This document shows, in pieces, positions 4,881 to 7,699 of a stretch of 7,699 nucleotides of DNA; the stretch's first letter is position 1, and the number at the start of each line of letters is the position of its first letter. The stretch is from the NCBI GenBank assembly GCA_013822915.1, contig PNLG01000343.1, forward strand, positions 1 to 7,699, read 5' to 3'. Under the pieces are notes generated by a model that made no database searches, had not been told where the DNA came from, and saw nothing but the letters and a program-made list of their open reading frames with translations. The position numbers and the translations under genes were made by a program. Origin of the DNA: Sphingomonas sp. Lineage in GTDB: Bacteria > Pseudomonadota > Alphaproteobacteria > Sphingomonadales > Sphingomonadaceae.

Positions 4881-6943
4881 CCGCCCGCCAACTCGCTCAG
4901 TAGCGCAGGCGTCAGCACTTGCGGCAACACCTCGGGTTCCGCCGCCCCCGGTTTGTAGAACAGGTATAGCGGCACGCCCGCGCGGTTATGCGCTTCGATG
5001 AAGCGGCCGAGCTTGGGGTCACCATCGGTCCAGTCGCCGACCATCACCGCAACATCATGCTTGGCGAACACCGCCTTCACCTGATCGGTGTCGATCGCAA
5101 TGCGTTCGTTGACCTTGCAGGTCAGACACCAGTCGGCGGTGAAATAGGCGAACACTGGCCGCCCCTTGGCGCGCGCCTCGGCAAGCTTTTCCTCGCTGAA
5201 CATCGCCTTGTTTTCAGCCGCCAGTGCGGCCGCCCCCGCCGCCCCCTTCGGCACCGGGCGGACGGCATAGGCGGTTGCCCCCGTCACCGCGATCAGCATG
5301 ACCATGCTCAGCCAATGCGCCGACAGGCCGCTGTGCTGACGCTTGCCGATGATGAACAGCACCACCGCGACGCCCAGCGCACCGATCAGGCCGAGCGTGA
5401 TCCCGTCGACGCCTGCTTCGCCGCCGAGCACCCACGCCAGCCAGATCGCGGTCAGGCCCATCGGCACGGCCAGAATCTGGCGGAAAGTCTCCATCCACGT
5501 CCCCGGTCGCGGCAAGGCCTTGCGCAGCGCTGGCACGAAGCCGATCGCGAGGAAGGGCAGCGACAGCCCCAGCCCTAGCCCCGCAAACACCGCGAGCGCG
5601 GCCGGCCATGGCAGCACCAGCGCTGCGCCAAGCGCTGCGCCCATGAACGGGCCGGTGCACGGCGTGGCGATGATCGCCGCCAGCGCGCCGGTCGCGAACG
5701 CCCCGCTCGACCCGCTCGCCGAATCGACGAACGCGGGCGTCGGGATTTCGAACAGCCCCGCCAGATTGAGCGTCAGCGCGACAACCAGCAGCAACAGCAC
5801 GATGATCGTCGCCGGGCTCTGCAACTGAAATGCCCAGCCAACCGCCGCACCACCCGCGCGAAGCGCCAGGATCATCGCGCCCAGCCCGACAATCACCGTC
5901 AGCGCACCCGCCGTATAGGCCAGCGCCTCGCGCCGCGCTTCGCCCTCATTCACCGACCCCTTGGCAAGACTCAGCGCCTTAAGGCTCAGAATCGGGAACA
6001 CGCACGGCATGATGTTAAGGATCAGGCCGCCCAGTATCGCCCCGCCCAGCGCGAGCAGCGTTGCCACCAAAACGCCGTTTTCCGGCCCGCCTGATGATCC
6101 GGTAGCGCCAGCGGCCGCCGCGACCGCACCGGGCGCTGCGGATACCAGCACGCCCTTTTGCGCGCCAATGCGCAGCACACCCTCAATCGGCCCCGCCCCC
6201 GGCTTCAACACTTCGGTGGAAATCACCAGCCGGTCGCCATCGCGCTCGACTTTTTGCGGGGCGGCATAATTCAGCCGGTCGGGCGTGATGGGAAAGAAAT
6301 AAGCGTCCTTCAGCGGCGCGGTCGCGGGATAGGGAATGCCAATGCGCAAGCCCTTGCCGTCAATCTGATAGCTGCTCGCCATGCCAATCGGCTTGGGCAG
6401 CGCTTGCCGGTAAACGTCGAACTGCGCGCGGCGCGCCGGGTCAATCGCGCCGTCGCCGACGACCAGGTCGATCGAAAGATCAGCGGCCTCAGGCTGGCAA
6501 ATCTCCTCGGTGCAAACCAGATATTGCGTCTTGAGCTTGACGGGCAGCTTGGTGCCGGGGGCCAGCCCCTTGGGCACATTGAGGGTGACGAGCACCGTAT
6601 AACGCTGTTCGAACACATAATTCATCAACTCGGCCACGATCAGCGTCGTCGGCACCGGATAACGCGGGGCGTCCGCCGTCAGACCGGCGGGCAGCGACCA
6701 GTCGAGCTTGGCGGCAAAGCCCGCATCGCCGGGGTTCTGCCAATAACCGTGCCAGCCGGACTGCGGCGTTGCGTCATAGGCAATCGTCACGCTCTGGCCC
6801 GGCGCGGGGTGGTCGGTCTCGGCCATCAGCTTCAGCGCGATGTGCGGCCCCTTTCCAAATGGGTCGGGCGCTTGCGCGGTGGCAGGGGCAATCAAGCCCA
6901 GCCACATCAGCGCCGTCACAATAGCGAAACCAAGAGCGCGCAT
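4877..6943 (-). CDS. dsbD: Protein-disulfide reductase, DsbD/ScsB family
   Basis: A 688-residue inner-membrane protein that carries electrons from cytoplasmic thioredoxin to periplasmic thiol proteins. A Sec signal peptide (1 to about 23-25, ending ATAQA) is followed by a periplasmic N-terminal region with GWHGYWQNPGDAG (63-75) and the redox pair C144/C149 in CTEEICQPE. The membrane core has about eight helices (291-561) with the paired cysteines C314 (IMPCVFP) and C429 (TPCTGPF). A C-terminal thioredoxin domain has WCLTCK (C606/C609) and the cis-proline loop GVP (656-658). All six cysteines of the relay are present. Length exceeds the roughly 565 residues of E. coli DsbD, and the N-terminal motifs resemble ScsB-type proteins, so a periplasmic partner other than DsbC (an ScsC- or TlpA-like protein) is plausible; none is in the window. 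An AAGGA at 6955-6951, 7 nt before the ATG, supports the start. Confidence 0.93.
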   Translation of the reverse strand: MRALGFAIVTALMWLGLIAPATAQAPDPFGKGPHIALKLMAETDHPAPGQSVTIAYDATPQSGWHGYWQNPGDAGFAAKLDWSLPAGLTADAPRYPVPTTLIVAELMNYVFEQRYTVLVTLNVPKGLAPGTKLPVKLKTQYLVCTEEICQPEAADLSIDLVVGDGAIDPARRAQFDVYRQALPKPIGMASSYQIDGKGLRIGIPYPATAPLKDAYFFPITPDRLNYAAPQKVERDGDRLVISTEVLKPGAGPIEGVLRIGAQKGVLVSAAPGAVAAAAGATGSSGGPENGVLVATLLALGGAILGGLILNIMPCVFPILSLKALSLAKGSVNEGEARREALAYTAGALTVIVGLGAMILALRAGGAAVGWAFQLQSPATIIVLLLLVVALTLNLAGLFEIPTPAFVDSASGSSGAFATGALAAIIATPCTGPFMGAALGAALVLPWPAALAVFAGLGLGLSLPFLAIGFVPALRKALPRPGTWMETFRQILAVPMGLTAIWLAWVLGGEAGVDGITLGLIGALGVAVVLFIIGKRQHSGLSAHWLSMVMLIAVTGATAYAVRPVPKGAAGAAALAAENKAMFSEEKLAEARAKGRPVFAYFTADWCLTCKVNERIAIDTDQVKAVFAKHDVAVMVGDWTDGDPKLGRFIEAHNRAGVPLYLFYKPGAAEPEVLPQVLTPALLSELAGG

Positions 6944-6950
6944 CGGATGA

Positions 6951-6955
6951 TCCTT
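6951..6955 (-). promoter_or_regulatory. Ribosome binding site for dsbD
   Basis: AAGGA on the minus strand, 7 nt before the ATG at 6943. Confidence 0.65.
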
Positions 6956-7014
6956 GTGATGTCCTTGCGCGTCGGTGCATAGCCGGTGCCAGACGCGCGA
7001 TGCACCCGATGCAC
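6951..7014 (+). repeat. Phased short repeats and an inverted repeat in the dsbD/phosphatase promoter region
   Basis: TCCTTG occurs at 6951 and 6962, and CGGTGC at 6973 and 6984, all four on one 11-bp phase. CGATGCAC occurs at 6998-7005 and 7007-7014 (9-bp period). TCGGTGCAT (6972-6980) can pair with ATGCACCCGA (7000-7009), giving 9 bp with one bulged C and a loop of 19 nt that ends just before the phosphatase ribosome site. It could be an operator array or a leader hairpin; the first TCCTT is also the dsbD ribosome site. Confidence 0.35.
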
Positions 7015-7015
7015 A

Positions 7016-7022
7016 AGGGGAG
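7016..7022 (+). promoter_or_regulatory. Strong ribosome binding site for the alkaline phosphatase
   Basis: AGGGGAG ends 5 nt before ATG 7028, the best Shine-Dalgarno match in the window. It fixes the start and suggests efficient translation. Confidence 0.75.
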
Positions 7023-7027
7023 TTCAG

Positions 7028-7699
7028 ATGAAAGTGAATGCCATATTATTCGCCAGCGCGCTCGCATTTGTTACACCCCTTTGCGTCGCGACAGCACATG
7101 CTCAAGACGCCGCCACACCCGCGCCTGCGCCCGCTGCGCCGCGCGCCACGCCCAAGCTGATCGTGGCGATTTCGGTCGATCAGCTTTCAGCCGATCTGTT
7201 CGCCGAATATCGCAACCACTGGACCGGTGGGTTCAAGCGGTTATTGACCGGCGCCGTCTTCCCCAGCGGCTATCAAAGCCATGCCGCGACCGAAACCTGC
7301 CCCGGCCATTCCACCATCCTGACCGGCGCGCGGCCCGCCCGCAGCGGCATCATCGCCAATAACTGGGTCGATCTGCGCACCGCGCGCACCGACAAGACCA
7401 TTTATTGCGCGGAGGATGAAAGCATCGCGGGGTCAAACTCGGTGGCCTATACCGTGTCCGACACGCATTTGCTGGTGCCCACGCTGGGCGAGCGGATGAA
7501 AGCTGCCAATCCTGCCGTGCAAGTCGTGTCGGTTGCAGGCAAGGACCGCGCCGCCGTGATGATGGGCGGGCACAAGGTCGACGAGCTATGGTGGTGGGAT
7601 GGCAAGAAATTTGCCAGCTACGCCGGGCGCGCGACGCCCGAATCGGTTGCTCGCACCAATGCCGCCGTCGCTGACAAAATCGCTGCGGGCCAACTACCA
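7028..7699 (+). CDS. phoK: Secreted alkaline phosphatase, PhoK/SPAP type (cut by window edge)
   Basis: The first 224 residues of an alkaline phosphatase-superfamily metalloenzyme that hydrolyses phosphate monoesters outside the cytoplasm. A Sec signal peptide (1-25, ending ATAHA) and a Pro/Ala-rich linker (29-42) precede the catalytic domain. D51 in ISVDQL is the expected first metal ligand. T90 in TETCPGHST is the expected nucleophile, followed by N111 in IIANNW and by K172 and R174 in GKDR. These sit one residue off the T89, N110, K171 and R173 I recall for the Sphingomonas SPAP/PhoK phosphatase, which argues for the monoesterase subgroup over nucleotide pyrophosphatase/phosphodiesterases. 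The remaining metal ligands lie past the right edge. C19 is not in a lipobox, so it should be soluble or secreted, not a lipoprotein. It is divergent from dsbD, and C91 and C127 might form a disulfide. The symbol assumes orthology to PhoK. Confidence 0.88.
   Translation, partial: MKVNAILFASALAFVTPLCVATAHAQDAATPAPAPAAPRATPKLIVAISVDQLSADLFAEYRNHWTGGFKRLLTGAVFPSGYQSHAATETCPGHSTILTGARPARSGIIANNWVDLRTARTDKTIYCAEDESIAGSNSVAYTVSDTHLLVPTLGERMKAANPAVQVVSVAGKDRAAVMMGGHKVDELWWWDGKKFASYAGRATPESVARTNAAVADKIAAGQLP

Larger units (their letters stand above)
6944..7027. promoter_or_regulatory. Divergent promoter region between dsbD and the alkaline phosphatase gene
   Basis: An 84-bp gap holding the start signals for both genes. 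I cannot assign -35/-10 boxes with confidence, and I see no match to the alphaproteobacterial or enterobacterial Pho box (CTGTCAT repeats), although a phosphatase gene might be expected to have one. Short direct and inverted repeats fill most of the gap (listed separately). Confidence 0.5.

Noticed and set aside
6158..6982. Plus-strand frame of 274 aa opposite the dsbD 5' half
   Set aside because: Compositionally biased antisense frame; the minus strand has a signal peptide and DsbD motifs over the same bases.
7028..7090. Lipoprotein signal at C19 of the phosphatase
   Set aside because: The residues before the cysteine (Thr-Pro-Leu) do not make a lipobox, whereas a normal signal peptidase I site (AHA) follows at 23-25.
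1..7699. tRNA, rRNA, CRISPR array, insertion sequence or prophage signals
   Set aside because: Gaps are at most 91 bp and contain no cloverleaf-like arms, regular long repeats, transposase motifs or terminal inverted repeats.

Overview
The window looks like chromosomal DNA of a sphingomonad-type alphaproteobacterium (Sphingomonas, Sphingopyxis or a relative). It is uniformly GC-rich and tightly packed, with 4-bp gene overlaps. It carries a PhoK/SPAP-type secreted alkaline phosphatase whose active-site residues fall almost at the positions known from a Sphingomonas enzyme, plus an ScsB-like DsbD. No lineage marker such as rRNA is present, so the genus is an inference.

Region 1 (1-2852, minus strand) is a catabolic operon read right to left: acyl-CoA dehydrogenase (isobutyryl-CoA dehydrogenase type), a small VOC/glyoxalase-fold protein, a 3-hydroxyisobutyryl-CoA hydrolase, and an enoyl-CoA hydratase that runs off the left edge. 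Each stop codon overlaps the next start by 4 bp. Three of the enzymes give consecutive steps of valine degradation: isobutyryl-CoA to methacrylyl-CoA (dehydrogenase), to 3-hydroxyisobutyryl-CoA (hydratase), to 3-hydroxyisobutyrate (hydrolase). The VOC protein has no known place in that pathway.

Region 2 (2853-4880, plus strand) starts divergently, 83 bp from the dehydrogenase start. It holds a membrane-embedded AraC-type regulator (about seven N-terminal transmembrane helices, C-terminal DNA-binding domain) and, 91 bp downstream, a sterol desaturase/fatty acid hydroxylase-family membrane protein with a full histidine cluster. The divergent gap contains a GACCA direct repeat at exactly 21 bp, a candidate operator.

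Region 3 (4877-7699) starts with a DsbD/ScsB-family transmembrane thiol reductase on the minus strand. Its stop codon overlaps that of the desaturase gene tail to tail. Divergent from it, across 84 bp rich in short repeats, is the start of a secreted PhoK-type alkaline phosphatase, cut by the right edge.

I see no tRNA, rRNA, CRISPR array, insertion sequence or phage gene, and no convincing intrinsic terminator. No gap between genes exceeds 91 bp. The least explained items are the membrane-bound AraC regulator beside the valine operon, the apparently metal-less VOC protein inside that operon, and the repeats in the two divergent promoter regions.
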